NCBI GenBank assembly: GCA_032718475.1
Contig: JAUCBJ010008967.1
Location: 1 to 64,000 of the forward strand
Length of the DNA stretch: 64,000 bases
Source of the DNA: Nemertoderma westbladi
Lineage: Eukaryota > Xenacoelomorpha > Nemertodermatida > Nemertodermatidae
Direction: 5' to 3'
Positions 9,510 through 19,329 of this stretch are shown in pieces (within the stretch, counting starts at the first letter, position 1; every line of letters begins with the position of its first letter). A program made the position numbers and the translations under genes. Under the pieces are notes generated by a model. It was not told where the DNA came from and did not search any database. It saw only the letters and a program-made list of their open reading frames with translations.

Positions 9510-11890
9510 TTAGTTCGTTCCACCAGCCTTTGGGAACCACCTCAAGTCTTTCCCTCTGTCGTCCTCCTCCCTAGGTCGTTTCCTGGTCACTGCCGCTCCT
9601 CTGGTCTTGTCTGCTTTCTGGCTTCGGACTCTCGCCGCCACCTCCTTACTGATCCCGGTCGTCGACTCCTTGGGTGCCGGTGTTTCACGATCAGCCCGCC
9701 AGACTTGCAGCTCAGTGCATGGGTGGTGGAGAAATGACCCCCACAATCCTCGCACTTCTCGGGGAGACCTGGTGGGGTGAGGCCATACCGGAGGGTCAGG
9801 TTGTCCCGGAACTCTTCCGGACTGAGGTCGGTGGAGTCGAGGACGCTCGGTTGTGCGGTCAGCCAGCCCCCGGTCTTATTGAGAACCGCCCGGGTCGCGG
9901 TTCGCCGTCGGTCGGCTGGTAGCGCCCCCAGGGCCGCCTCCCACTTCTCCTTGTAAGCTGCGTCCTGAGACACCCGGCTCTCGGCGAGTACACTGCGCAG
10001 CTTGGCGTTATGGTCTGCCACATGAAGGGGTTGTCCCGAGAGTAAAGCATCTCGGACTACCGCCGTCCCCTCCTGGGAAGCTACGTCGCCGGGCCCTGTC
10101 GCATGGTGGGGTCCCGCAGGCCGATACCACCATGGTGAGCAGGAAGTAAAACCAGCTCCTCATCAGCTGAACCGAGCTGACTTCCGAATAGGGCGGGAAT
10201 GTATCGCTGGAGGAGCGCAGTCTGGATCGGGGTTACCTCTTCCATGTCTGTGGGGACAACTCACAGCAGGTAGTCCCACTCCGCCTGCACACAGCGGGAC
10301 AGCCCAGTGTGTGCCGTCTGGGGAAACTTTAGCGACTTCTGCGAGTTTGTTTATACTCTCCACCCACCCAGAAACCTTCTCGTCGATGAACTCCTTGAGA
10401 CCAGAGTGCTCCCCGATGTAGCCGCCGAGGAATCGGTGTCCATTCACAATGTGGACTCCGCTGGCACCGAACATTTCCTCCGCCTCGGCCTCCCAACCCG
10501 GCTTGACGATGAGGTAGCTCTTCGTCGGCTCTGGGTTGTAACCAATGCTAGGGCCCACACGGAGGAGCTCAGACCACCATTCCCGGATCCCAGACAAACT
10601 GCCAGCCGATGAGGCGTCGTCGGCGTACCATCACTGGCGTTGCGATGGGCTGGTGGGTTGTGCTGCCTGGTTGTCGAGAAGTGACAGGGTGAGTTCAGGA
10701 TCTGACTCGACGGGTGGCGAAACGGATCCGTCGGGTGGCGGGCCAGATTCGGAGGGTGGCGAATCACTTAGTGGCGAACCAAAACCACTACATGGCGAAC
10801 CGTATTCGCTGGGTGTCGGTGAACCAAACTCGCTGAGGGGTTCGGGTATAGGGGGGCCGGGTTGGGTGGGTTCTTCCGGGGCCGACGGGGATTGCACATC
10901 GCGCAACTTCCTGACCATTGGCAGGGTCCCGCAGCCATAGCCCAACATTGCGAGGGGGTTGCCCTGAGTCAAACCCTCTTGGCTCCACAAGGGGGCGGAG
11001 GAACCAGACAGATATAGGGCTGAGTGTCCATTGTAGGCGTTGAAGAGGAACCTCGAGCACCTATGCCAGTAAACCCGGCAGTTCCACAGGGCGACGGGGC
11101 GACTCAGGCTATTGAACACGTTGCGTGCATCCACCAGCAACATGGCCTGAGTCAACTCTTCTTCGAACAAGGAGGACATCACGTGGACGGCGCCCTCGAT
11201 GCCGGCCTTCACCCCTCCACAGAGCTGGTCCACCCCACACTGGAGAACGATGTCCGATTTCGTCGCCATCGCCATACAAATCGCGAGGAGGCGGTAGAGC
11301 ACCTCTCCGACTCCGATTGGACGGACCCCGGGTTCCTTGTCGAGTCCTACAAGACAGCATGCGCGAAGGGCCCGGATCTCACCCCACAGCACGATTGTGT
11401 TCGACATACGCCGCACCAAACTAGCGACGGCCTCGCGCAGCCAGGCGCTGTGGTTGTCGTACCGAGTCAACAGTGTGTGCCACAGCTCCGCGTCTCTTCC
11501 TACTGGACCGCCTTCAGAACGTGCTGCCTGGTAACTTCGACGCTCTCTAAAGGAGGGAGGTTTTCGCAGGGGTCGAGGACAGAGGAAGAAATTGTCATCT
11601 GAGGAGGGTGTTTCTCCTCCAGGGCGTCCCGGACTGTGAAACCCGAGGGTTTACCTTCGGCTTGGGCATCGGGGTCCAGAATGCCTCCCCCGTCGCGCCC
11701 CGTCAGCATCCGGACTGCAGACCGATTCATCCAAGCAAGGACCTTCCGGTTGAAGATCCTCGCAGTATTGGCTGGCGCTGCCCCTCGGGCTATGGGGAAC
11801 TTCGAGTTGCAGCGATCCGCCTCTGCCAGAAGGGCCTTGAATTCCCCACGCTCCCATGCCAACAGACACATCACCCAAGACCCAAAGACT
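9510..11890 (-). pseudogene. Reverse transcriptase of the 'RPIGVGE' family, broken
   Basis: Minus strand. Order: LLAWERGEFKALLAEADR (about 11865), a TVRDALEEKHPP word, RT motifs GVRPIGVGEVLYRLL, MLLVDARNVFNSLSR (motif A Asp), LTQGNPLAM (motif B), then WYADDAS (catalytic YADD near 10612). Next come an RT thumb-like segment, NGHRFLGGYIGEHS, and near 9700 CEDCGG-x-STTHALSCKSGG, a zinc-finger-like Cys/His cluster. From memory such proteins recur in corals, molluscs and sponges and belong to non-LTR-like elements. Breaks: a frame change between about 11500 and 11470, a TGA three codons before YADD, and a frameshift near 10260. An unusual 70-90-residue Pro/Ser/Gly-rich stretch separates motif B from YADD. 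The element's clade is uncertain. Confidence 0.7.
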
Positions 11891-11911
11891 AAATTCCTGT
11901 ACTAAACACAT

Positions 11912-12479
11912 GTGTTAACTTTTGCTTATTGTTTTGGTTCCCCCAAACACGCCTATGTCACCTGCTCCTTTACTAACCTGCTCCTTTAAATGGGACTTAC
12001 CGCTCTTTAGTACCTAACGCAACTTTACCTTTGTTTTGTACTCACCAAGTTGTAATGTGCCATATAACAACGCACATACAATATACTGCCGGCGTTAAGT
12101 AATGTTGACAGTTCGCAAGTCTTGTCAAAGACTTGCAATTCAAAGTCTATAACTATAAAATTACATTGTTATTCGCAGATGGCTACATCTTATTCCATTG
12201 CCATAAAGGGAGAATTGGGCGATTGAGAGAAGTTGGGACACCTTGCTGTCCAACCGTTTCAACGATGTATCGTTCTCAACCGTCATACGGGATGGGGATG
12301 ACATTTGTGACCAAGTACGTCTCAATGCCCAGATAGTACATATCCAAATTCTCGGCGACTAGCACTGCAGTTAGTGTTAGGAAGCCAACCAATGCATCGC
12401 AATCGAAGTTTGGTAAAACCAATATTGGCTACACTTGTCTGCTGTTTGTCAGGTTTTTTTTATGTTTTATTAATGATGC
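11912..12479. other. No gene seen
   Basis: Mixed-composition sequence with only short open frames and no motif. The words CTGCTCCTTT and TTTTGGTT near 11935-11990 loosely recall the SINE-like repeat that follows, but no clear copy can be delimited. Confidence 0.4.
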
Positions 12480-12720
12480 AGATAGGAAAATTAATTTCTC
12501 TCAAGGGAAAATTCGTAACAACGTATAATAGCTGATTACTCCAAAAATAATATTGTAACCTGTTGTATTGACCTTAGTTTTTGTTATGGTTAGAATAATG
12601 AGCCACTGTAACCTGTTCCTTTCCCTAACTTGAGAATTTAACATTGATGCGAGATATAAATTCGCCAAGACGGGATTTGTGTCAAGTCTCCCCCATCCCA
12701 CCCCCCCCCCCTGTCTCCAT
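12480..12720 (+). repeat. Dispersed SINE-like repeat, copy 1
   Basis: Shares ordered blocks with 51525-51745: an AGCTGATTACTC word, TGTAACCTGTT, CCACTGTAAC, TGAGAATTTAACATTGAT and GGCGGGATTTG-like words, ending in a GTCTCCA word. A third, inverted copy lies at about 54270-54395. No coding capacity. Length of about 220 bp and dispersal suggest a SINE or a short non-autonomous element; I found no clear internal promoter boxes. Confidence 0.55.
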
Positions 12721-12799
12721 TAATTTTATAATTAACTTTATCTATCTATCTATCTACTATCTTTAACTATAAAAGCTCGGTTTAAAGCTCATCTATCCC

Positions 12800-14170
12800 A
12801 TCATAGTAGACATGTACCGTACAAGAAAAGTCCCACAAGAAATGAAAACAAGTAAGTTGGTGCCAGTTCCCAAGAAGGGCAACCTAACACTCTATGGTTC
12901 TTTTCGTGGAATCTCATTGATCTCGATTGCTGCAAAGCTATACAACAGAATTCTATTAAATCGCATCAGGGATCCCATTGAGAGACTGCTCCATGGAAAT
13001 CAGAATGGTTTCCATAAAGGTCGTGGGACCATGGAGCCCATTTTGGCACTTAGAAGGATAATTGAAGAGTTATCAAAAAAGAAAGACAGGCATCTGGCTG
13101 TTATCTTTGTTGACTTCTTCAAGGCCTTTGATTCAGTCTCCCGCTCACGTATGTTCAGCATACTTTCATTATATGGGATTCCTGATGAAATTATTGCAGC
13201 AATCAGATCAGTATACGATGGTTCGACAACATTTGTGTCTACTGTTGATGGTGACACAGAACCACTTGAAGTGTTATGGGGCGTCCTCCAGGGTGACACA
13301 CTTGCACCATTCTTGTTCATAATTGTGGTTGACTATGATATGTCCTTAGATCATCATAATGATGATGGGGTGATGATAACTCCACCTACTGGCTCCAGAA
13401 GTCGAGGAAATCTTGCCAAGTACCTATCTGATCTAGACTTTGCTGATGACTTAGGAGTACTCTCAGAATCACTAGAGGGAGCCCAACGGCTCCTCAGCTC
13501 ATTAGAACATGCTGCTTCTAGTGTTGGTCTTTTTATTAACTCCAGAAAGACCACAATTTTGACAGTTAACTTTGAAAGTTCTCAGCAAGTCTCTGATCGG
13601 ATGAGCATAAGCTCAAAGGATGGTATGCTTGAGCATGTGGACGACTTCTGTTACCTGGGATCATGGATCCGGAAGTCAGGTGAGGACCTTCGAATACGTA
13701 AGGGAAAGGCATGGGCAGCCTTGAATAGGCTTTCCAGGATTTGGAAGACACCGAGAATTAATCGGAAACTTAAGGTCCGATTATACAAATCTCTGGATGG
13801 CACATTCACAAGAATGCTACGCCGGGTTCATTGTGTCAAGTACAATGCACACATCTCCAACCAGACACTATATAACACTAGAGGTGTCTCATTGGTTCCC
13901 CCAAGCTTGACACAAGAACAAAATCGCCTCCGCGTTGCAGGACATTGCTTTCGCCGTGAGGACCAGCCAGTGCATAATCTTGTACTTTGGCAGCCTCATG
14001 GAGTGAATAAGCATGGTGGACAGCCCATGACTTTCTTGAGACGCATCTTAAAGGACACTGGCCTTGAAGATGCGGATGATCTAGCAAATGTCATGGGTGA
14101 TAGATAGGGAGTTGTGGCAGCGCAATTTTGTCGACAAGCCGGCACAGCATTCTTAAAAATGCAGCTGCAA
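12800..14170 (+). pseudogene. LINE-A copy 1: reverse transcriptase, 5'-truncated
   Basis: A single frame of 431 residues (12812-14107) starts inside the RT domain. Visible motifs: NQNGFHKGRGT (about 64-73), FVDFFKAFDSV (motif A, Asp 101 and Asp 107), VLQGDTLAPFLF (motif B, 158-169), DLDFADDLGVL (catalytic FADD, 210-213), FCYLGSWIRKSGED, then a C-terminal HISNQTLYN and RLRVAGHCFRR segment. These are typical of RTE-like APE-type non-LTR retrotransposons. Compared with the minus-strand copy at 37568-38745 it lacks about 26 residues in frame after VRLYKSLDGTF, so it is probably inactive despite its open frame. The 5' half, including the endonuclease, is absent. The 3' end fades near 14170. Confidence 0.85.
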
Positions 14171-14409
14171 TGCAGCATGCCGATACTAGTAGTAACTATA
14201 AAAACTTTATATTAGTATAGAGTAATGCTATTTATTGGAAAATTCCACCCAAAATCTAATGGAAGTGTCCACAAATAATACGGTACTTGGGTTAATTAAT
14301 ATAATTTAACATATTATATACAGTAGTAATTACAAAATTTATGAAAAAAATTTTTAATTGAAGAATTGCGAATTTGGAATAGAGCTCCCTTTCTATTGGA
14401 ACCATGTTA

Positions 14410-14414
14410 ATGTG
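14410..14414. repeat. Gypsy target-site duplication, left
   Basis: ATGTG directly precedes the LTR start TGTAGT. The identical ATGTG follows the other LTR at 19164-19168. A 5-bp duplication is standard for Ty3/gypsy integration. Confidence 0.85.
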
Positions 14415-14663
14415 TGTAGTAAAGTAATAATATATCAGCATATCTGGCTGTATAATATATAAGTGCCAACGTACAGAAGTGCAAATGTATCCCGGTAATG
14501 CATGCAGTACTGATGCATGCAGTACGGAGATATACCCCAGGCCAAACTATATAATAATACCGTAATACTGCAGTTTGTGGTGAGTCCTATATATCAGTAG
14601 TCCCATGGCCTATGTATATGGGGCGAGCCATATAATATAGTCTGAAGTCCTGATGTCACTACA
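14415..14663 (-). repeat. Gypsy 3' LTR (249 bp)
   Basis: Begins TGTAGTAAAG and ends GTCACTACA in plus orientation, giving canonical TG...CA ends. I see no difference between it and the LTR at 18915-19163, which implies a young insertion or gene conversion. Because the genes run on the minus strand, this is the 3' LTR. Confidence 0.9.
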
Positions 14664-14672
14664 CCCCCCTTC
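14664..14672 (-). promoter_or_regulatory. Polypurine tract
   Basis: On the coding strand GAAGGGGGG lies immediately upstream of the 3' LTR. This is the position where plus-strand synthesis is primed in gypsy elements. Confidence 0.6.
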
Positions 14673-14690
14673 GAGCTCGTGTGTAGCGAG

Positions 14691-16149
14691 TTATAAACGC
14701 ACAGGTGGTTTTCTGCGCCTAGAGGGATATCTGCGGGGTTGTGCTGGGCTCGTGTGGGCTTGGACCAGCTGGTGGTCCCATGTGACAGTTTTAGGTGGCC
14801 GGGATGAGTCAATGTCTGCTGCGGCCGCTGGTGTATTGGCCAGGAGTTTGGCATCGCCGGAAGACCCTGGGAAGGAGGTGTCACGGAGTAGGAACCGACG
14901 ATTCCGGGTGATGGTGCGGCCGGAGGGGGTCCGGACCGTGAGTTTCCGGTGGGGTCCAGTCTCTACAACCGTACCCTTGCGGTTCCACCGCTTGGTACGG
15001 GGGTCCTGGATGAGGACCGGGTCGCTGACAGCAAGGGGAGGAAGGTTGTGAGCCGCTTTATTGTAGTTGGTGACTCGGGCAGCGTGTAACGCTGGGGAGA
15101 CCTCGTCCAGGCGCCGCCTAGCGGCCTGGTGGTCTGATTTGAAGGCACTATGGTGCGCGGGAATGCGTGTTCGTAGTGGGTGCCCGTAAAGGATCTGGGA
15201 CGGCGAGAATCCGCTCTCACGTGGGCTGTTACGGAGGGCCAGGAGACCCTCAGTGAAAGCTGCCGAATTTGGGGACCCTCCCGTTTTGCTGAGGAGGCCT
15301 TTGAGGGCCTTTACCGTGGCCTCAGCATGACCATTACCCTGGGGGTATTCCGCAGATGAGGTAACCGGGGTAACGCCCCACTCACGTAGGAAGTCGGTAG
15401 TTGTGGCGGCTGTGAGTGGTGTTCCGCCGTCTGAGCGGAGCCGGGTAGGGATGCCGTATCGAATAAACCACTGGCGGAGGGCGTTGGTGGTTTGAATGGC
15501 ATTTGGAGGACTTGGGAAGGTATATAGCTCCGGCCAGCCACTGTAGCGGTCCGCCATAGCGAGGAAGTGGCGACCATTGAGGGAGAAGAAGTCTGCAGAG
15601 ACGTCCTCGAACACGCGGGTGGGTGGGGGTTCCTCCAGGAATGGTTCTTTGGGGGGGGGTCGCCCGGTGACGTAAACAGGATGGGCAGTTGGCCACTGAT
15701 GTCCTGACGTCATTGGTGAGCCCGTGCCAGTAGACGCACTGCCGGGCTCGTCGCAGCGATTTATCAACGCCTTGGTGAGGAGTGTGGAGGCGTTCCAGAG
15801 TAGTCTGGCGTGCTGCTGCAGGGATAATAAGACGCTGGCCGTAGAGAACTAGGTCACCGTCTGTGGTGAGTGACTCTCGAATCGACCAATAAATGCCCAC
15901 TGCGGGGTCATTACGCGAAGTGGGGGGGAAACCGGTCTGAACCGCGGTGTGGAGAGCCACATAGTGTGGGTCCTCCCTGGCAACCACTGAAAGTTCTGCG
16001 AGGATCCTCCAGATGGTCGTCCCCGGCGATGGAGGAGACGGTACCGAGAGTGACGGTGCGGAGGTGGAAAGCGGTTTCACCATCTTCCACAAGGTCCGCA
16101 GTGGTGGGCTGGTCCACGGGGGAATGTGACAGCGCATCGGGAATGGCAT
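14691..16149 (-). pseudogene. Gypsy integrase (two frames)
   Basis: The upstream frame (16149 down to about 15655) carries the HHCC zinc-binding module: LHTPHQGVDKSLRRAR, then CPSCLRHR. The downstream frame (to 14691) carries the catalytic core: the first Asp in VSADFFS, the second in LRSDGGTPL, and Glu in PQGNGHAEATVK (about residues 59, 113 and 149 of that frame). A basic C-terminal tail follows. The frame changes in a run of nine C on the coding strand at about 15651-15660; both frames read plausibly on either side, so a one-base length error or slippage there is enough to explain it. A second frame change separates the HHCC frame from pol near 16020. Confidence 0.85.
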
Positions 16150-18262
16150 GGTCCTTGCCGCGGCACCACGTGGTGGTGAAAATGTAGGGGGCGAGTTTCG
16201 ACTTTAGCCGTTGTATGCGGGAGTTGTCGACGTCGCTGTAACCTTTGGTGTTAAGAATGCTCACCAATGGCTGGTGGTCGGTGACCAGCTGAAAGTGTGG
16301 GAGCCCGAGGAGGAAAGTGCGGCATTTGGTAACCGCCCAGACAACGGCCAAGAGTTCGAGTTCGATTGTGGCGTACCGTGACTCGGTGTCGCTTGTGAAG
16401 CAGGATCCACATTCGATAAGTTTCCACTCGGTATCGTGGAGTTGTAGGAGCGCGTAGCCCAGTCCTTTGAGGCGGGAAGCGTCCGTAACAAGGCGAGTTT
16501 CGTGTGATGTGTCGAATGGAGCCAGGACTGGAGGCGAAGTGAGAGCGTTTTTGGTCGCGACAAATGCTCGTTCATGGTCGCTGGTCCATATGTATTGAGA
16601 TTTAATGCTGAGGAGTGGTCGGAGTGGGAGTATTGACTCGGCAATGGATGCGGAGAACGGAGCCAATTGCTCCACAAGGCCCACAAAGCTCCGCAGGTCA
16701 GTGAGATTATCCGGTCGTGGAAAGCAGGCGATGGCCTTGAGTTTGTTCGGATCAGCGCGGATGCCGTCGGCCCCAACTAGGAAGCCACCGAACTTGACTT
16801 CGTGTTGAGCGAGTTGCACTTTAGCGGGGTGTAGACAGATACCGCTGGTCCGGCATCGCTCGAGGAATCGCTGGATACTATTGAGGTGTTCCTCCAGTGT
16901 ATTGTCAAATAGAAGAACGTCGTCAACTATTTTAACCATCCGCGGAAGTCCTCGGAGCGCGTCGTCGCCCCGGCGGTTGAACTCGTCCCCGGACGAGATT
17001 AGGCCCATTACACTGCGGAGGTGTTTATACCGGCCCCATGGAGTGAGGAATGTGGTAAGCGCCTGGGATTCCTCGTCCAAGGGCACCTGCCAATATCCAT
17101 GGGCGGCATCGAAAACGGAGAAATATCGCGCAGTACTGGCGACCTCCGCGACAGCAATTCGTGGATTTGGCGTCGGGTAAAATGGTCGCTTTACCTGGGA
17201 GTTCAGGTGACGGAGGTCCACACACAACCGTAATTTCCCGCTAGGTTTCCGTGCGACTGTTAGCGGGTGAGCCCAATCGGTGGGTTCATCCACCCGCTGG
17301 ATGACTCTCCAGCGTTCGAGGTCGTCCAGTAGAACCTTAACCTCGTTTCGGAGTGCGAAAGGGATCGGTCGGACGCCGTTAACGTGGTAAGGTGTGGCGC
17401 CATCCTTGAGATCGATGTGCATTGGGGGTCCGGGGATAGTGGAGAGAGGGACGGCCTCGTCGTCGAACACATCCGCAAACTTATCAAGGAGTATGGTTGG
17501 GTTTAGCACCGGTCCGGATTGTGGTGCATGTGGAGTGGCGGTGGCTGGTTTGGCAGCCTGGATGTGGGACGCTAAGTTCCATCTGCCGGAATGATTGTGA
17601 CCTCGCGAGTTCGGTGTAGGAAAGTTGGGTGGGAGAATCCCTAAGTCCATGCACACCGCCTTACTAAGGATTAATCCTTCAGTTTCTGGGGAGATTACGA
17701 TTTCCGTCGTTGTTCGTGATTCTCCGCATTTGATAGTGGCCGGGTAGCGGCCTCTTGTTTGGATGGGCAGTCCGTCTGCTGCCACCAAATCTAGGTCCGA
17801 GGAGGGAAGCAGAGATGTGTCGAGGCCCCCCAACTTGTGATAAAGATCCTCGTTGAGGATTGAAGCAGCCGCGCCGCTGTCCGGTAGCGCGCGGTGAATG
17901 GTACCCAGAATGTCGCCGGTTCCGGATTTGGACAGACCCACAGAAACGTAGTCCAGTTGGCAAACGGCAGCCCGGTACTGGAGGTGATTCACGGAATTGC
18001 GGGGGAGAACTGTATGTGTTTTTGCATTTTTGGGAATGGATCCGCCGGACCTGCATACGGTGTGGAAGTGCCCGATCTTCCCGCATCGATGACATTCGAT
18101 ATCGCGGGCAGGGCAGGAAGCCCTGTTGGGGGCATGTGTGTGGCCGCAATTGCCACAGTTTTTGCGGCGGTCCCCGCTGGGGGTTTGGTTTCTCCTGTAT
18201 TGTTGTTGACCCGCTGAGGAGCCGGGTTTCTGGTATCCGGGATTAGGATTTCCGTTACGCAT
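15911..18262 (-). CDS. Gypsy pol: zinc knuckle, protease, RT, RNase H
   Basis: An open frame of 783 residues with no internal stop. CHRCGKIGHFHTVC (57-70) is a CCHC nucleocapsid knuckle. ALPDSGAAASIL (about 125-136) is the aspartic protease site, with DSG in place of the commoner DTG. RT spans about 298-480 with FSVFDAAHGYWQVPL (motif A) and IVDDVLLF (catalytic DD at 447-448; Ile replaces the usual Tyr). FGGFLVGADGIRADP marks the connection. RNase H includes LVTDASRLKGLG, ELELLAVVWA and LVTDHQPL. The 5' start shown is only the first Met; the frame is probably entered from gag by frameshift. It ends by running out of frame into the integrase. Confidence 0.88.
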   Translation of the reverse strand: MRNGNPNPGYQKPGSSAGQQQYRRNQTPSGDRRKNCGNCGHTHAPNRASCPARDIECHRCGKIGHFHTVCRSGGSIPKNAKTHTVLPRNSVNHLQYRAAVCQLDYVSVGLSKSGTGDILGTIHRALPDSGAAASILNEDLYHKLGGLDTSLLPSSDLDLVAADGLPIQTRGRYPATIKCGESRTTTEIVISPETEGLILSKAVCMDLGILPPNFPTPNSRGHNHSGRWNLASHIQAAKPATATPHAPQSGPVLNPTILLDKFADVFDDEAVPLSTIPGPPMHIDLKDGATPYHVNGVRPIPFALRNEVKVLLDDLERWRVIQRVDEPTDWAHPLTVARKPSGKLRLCVDLRHLNSQVKRPFYPTPNPRIAVAEVASTARYFSVFDAAHGYWQVPLDEESQALTTFLTPWGRYKHLRSVMGLISSGDEFNRRGDDALRGLPRMVKIVDDVLLFDNTLEEHLNSIQRFLERCRTSGICLHPAKVQLAQHEVKFGGFLVGADGIRADPNKLKAIACFPRPDNLTDLRSFVGLVEQLAPFSASIAESILPLRPLLSIKSQYIWTSDHERAFVATKNALTSPPVLAPFDTSHETRLVTDASRLKGLGYALLQLHDTEWKLIECGSCFTSDTESRYATIELELLAVVWAVTKCRTFLLGLPHFQLVTDHQPLVSILNTKGYSDVDNSRIQRLKSKLAPYIFTTTWCRGKDHAIPDALSHSPVDQPTTADLVEDGETAFHLRTVTLGTVSSIAGDDHLEDPRRTFSGCQGGPTLCGSPHRGSDRFPPHFA

Positions 18263-18849
18263 AGGGGAGCGACCCCGCTGTTGTTGGTACCGTGAAACTT
18301 TGGCGATGGAGCGGGTACCACCCAGGTACCACCCGCCTGCTGGCGACGTCCATTAACATCCCAGCTTTTCCGCCAACGGCGGAAAGCGGGCAGGTCGACG
18401 GTAGTGTCGAGTCTGTCAAGGTTTGTGACGTCGATGAGACGCCGTCGGTTTACCGGTGCAGCGGCGGCGGCTGCTCCGGCGGCAGGTTCAACTGCTGGAT
18501 CAACTGGGTTAGGGCGACCCAGTTGTGCAAGGAGGTCCATTAACCAGGTGTCGGATCGGGCCTGTTGCTCCGCCATGCGGACCTCGGTCTGCTCGAGAAC
18601 CGCAGCCAGGCGAGCATCCGAGTCCGCCTGTTGTTTAGCGAGGATCATCGTGAAATCCGGAGTACGTGGGACAGTGGGGGTGTCGTCCGATATTGTTGCG
18701 ATTAAACGTTTGCGGAGGTTTAGGGTGGAAGTTCGGCCGTCGTAATGAACTCCGGCGTCAGCACAATACTGTAGCAGCGACTGACGGTCCAGCTGCTGTA
18801 TTTCCTCCGGGGTGAGGTCCAGCCATTCGGTGTCGCCGGCGACCGACAT
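17989..18849 (-). pseudogene. Gypsy gag, capsid largely deleted
   Basis: The frame starts MSVAGDTEWLDLTPEEIQQLD and contains a SAP-like LLQYCADAGVHYDGRTSTLNLRKRLI segment, an Ala-rich linker, and DLPAFRRWRKSWD, the usual start of a Ty3-type capsid. Directly after that Trp the sequence jumps to a Gln/Gly-rich linker and, in another frame, to the zinc knuckle. A capsid domain is normally about 200 residues, so most of it is missing. Near 18300-18330 the word GGTGGTACC occurs twice a few bases apart. This copy would need capsid supplied in trans. Confidence 0.75.
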
Positions 18850-18896
18850 CGTATCAGCTGCTGGAGTCTATATTGATCCCCGGCGGATCGTAGATA

Positions 18897-18914
18897 GAGC
18901 TACTCGCAGCGCCA
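18897..18914 (-). promoter_or_regulatory. Candidate primer-binding site
   Basis: On the coding strand, TGGCGCTGCGAGTAGC directly abuts the 5' LTR. TGG complements a tRNA 3' CCA, and the rest loosely resembles the complement of a serine tRNA 3' end; I recall this from memory and have not checked it. Confidence 0.5.
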
Positions 18915-19163
18915 TGTAGTAAAGTAATAATATATCAGCATATCTGGCTGTATAATATATAAGTGCCAACGTACAGAAGTGCAAATGTATCCCGGTAATG
19001 CATGCAGTACTGATGCATGCAGTACGGAGATATACCCCAGGCCAAACTATATAATAATACCGTAATACTGCAGTTTGTGGTGAGTCCTATATATCAGTAG
19101 TCCCATGGCCTATGTATATGGGGCGAGCCATATAATATAGTCTGAAGTCCTGATGTCACTACA
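18915..19163 (-). repeat. Gypsy 5' LTR (249 bp)
   Basis: No difference seen from 14415-14663. It contains an ATGCATGCAGTAC word repeated in near-tandem. The ATGTG target duplication follows at 19164-19168. Confidence 0.9.
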
Positions 19164-19329
19164 ATGTGATCATATTTGTATTATTAATTATTATTATGGA
19201 GGAGCTCGACGACCTGATGGACCAGACTCTAACCCCAGGAGAATTCGATCCGGACTGCACATTAACCCCGCAAATTCGCGCTGGATCCCCGGCCCCCTCA
19301 TCGGGTCCCCCAGTGTCGGTGTCTTACCA

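Larger units (their letters stand above)
14415..19163 (-). mobile_element. Ty3/gypsy LTR retrotransposon, complete but defective
   Basis: A 4,749-bp element with two identical 249-bp LTRs, a 5-bp ATGTG target duplication, and gag-protease-RT-RNase H-integrase order on the minus strand. The coding region is split into four frames: gag, pol, and two integrase parts. The gag capsid is largely missing. The integrase split falls in a run of nine C (plus-strand G) at about 15651-15660. Confidence 0.92.

Noticed and set aside
9674-11892. Plus-strand open frames across the GC-rich RT region
   Set aside because: They mirror the minus-strand RT, which carries all the recognisable motifs; GC-rich sequence keeps opposite frames open by chance.
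12735-12760. TATC microsatellite as a regulatory site
   Set aside because: A plain tetranucleotide run of this size is common, and nothing nearby suggests a promoter.
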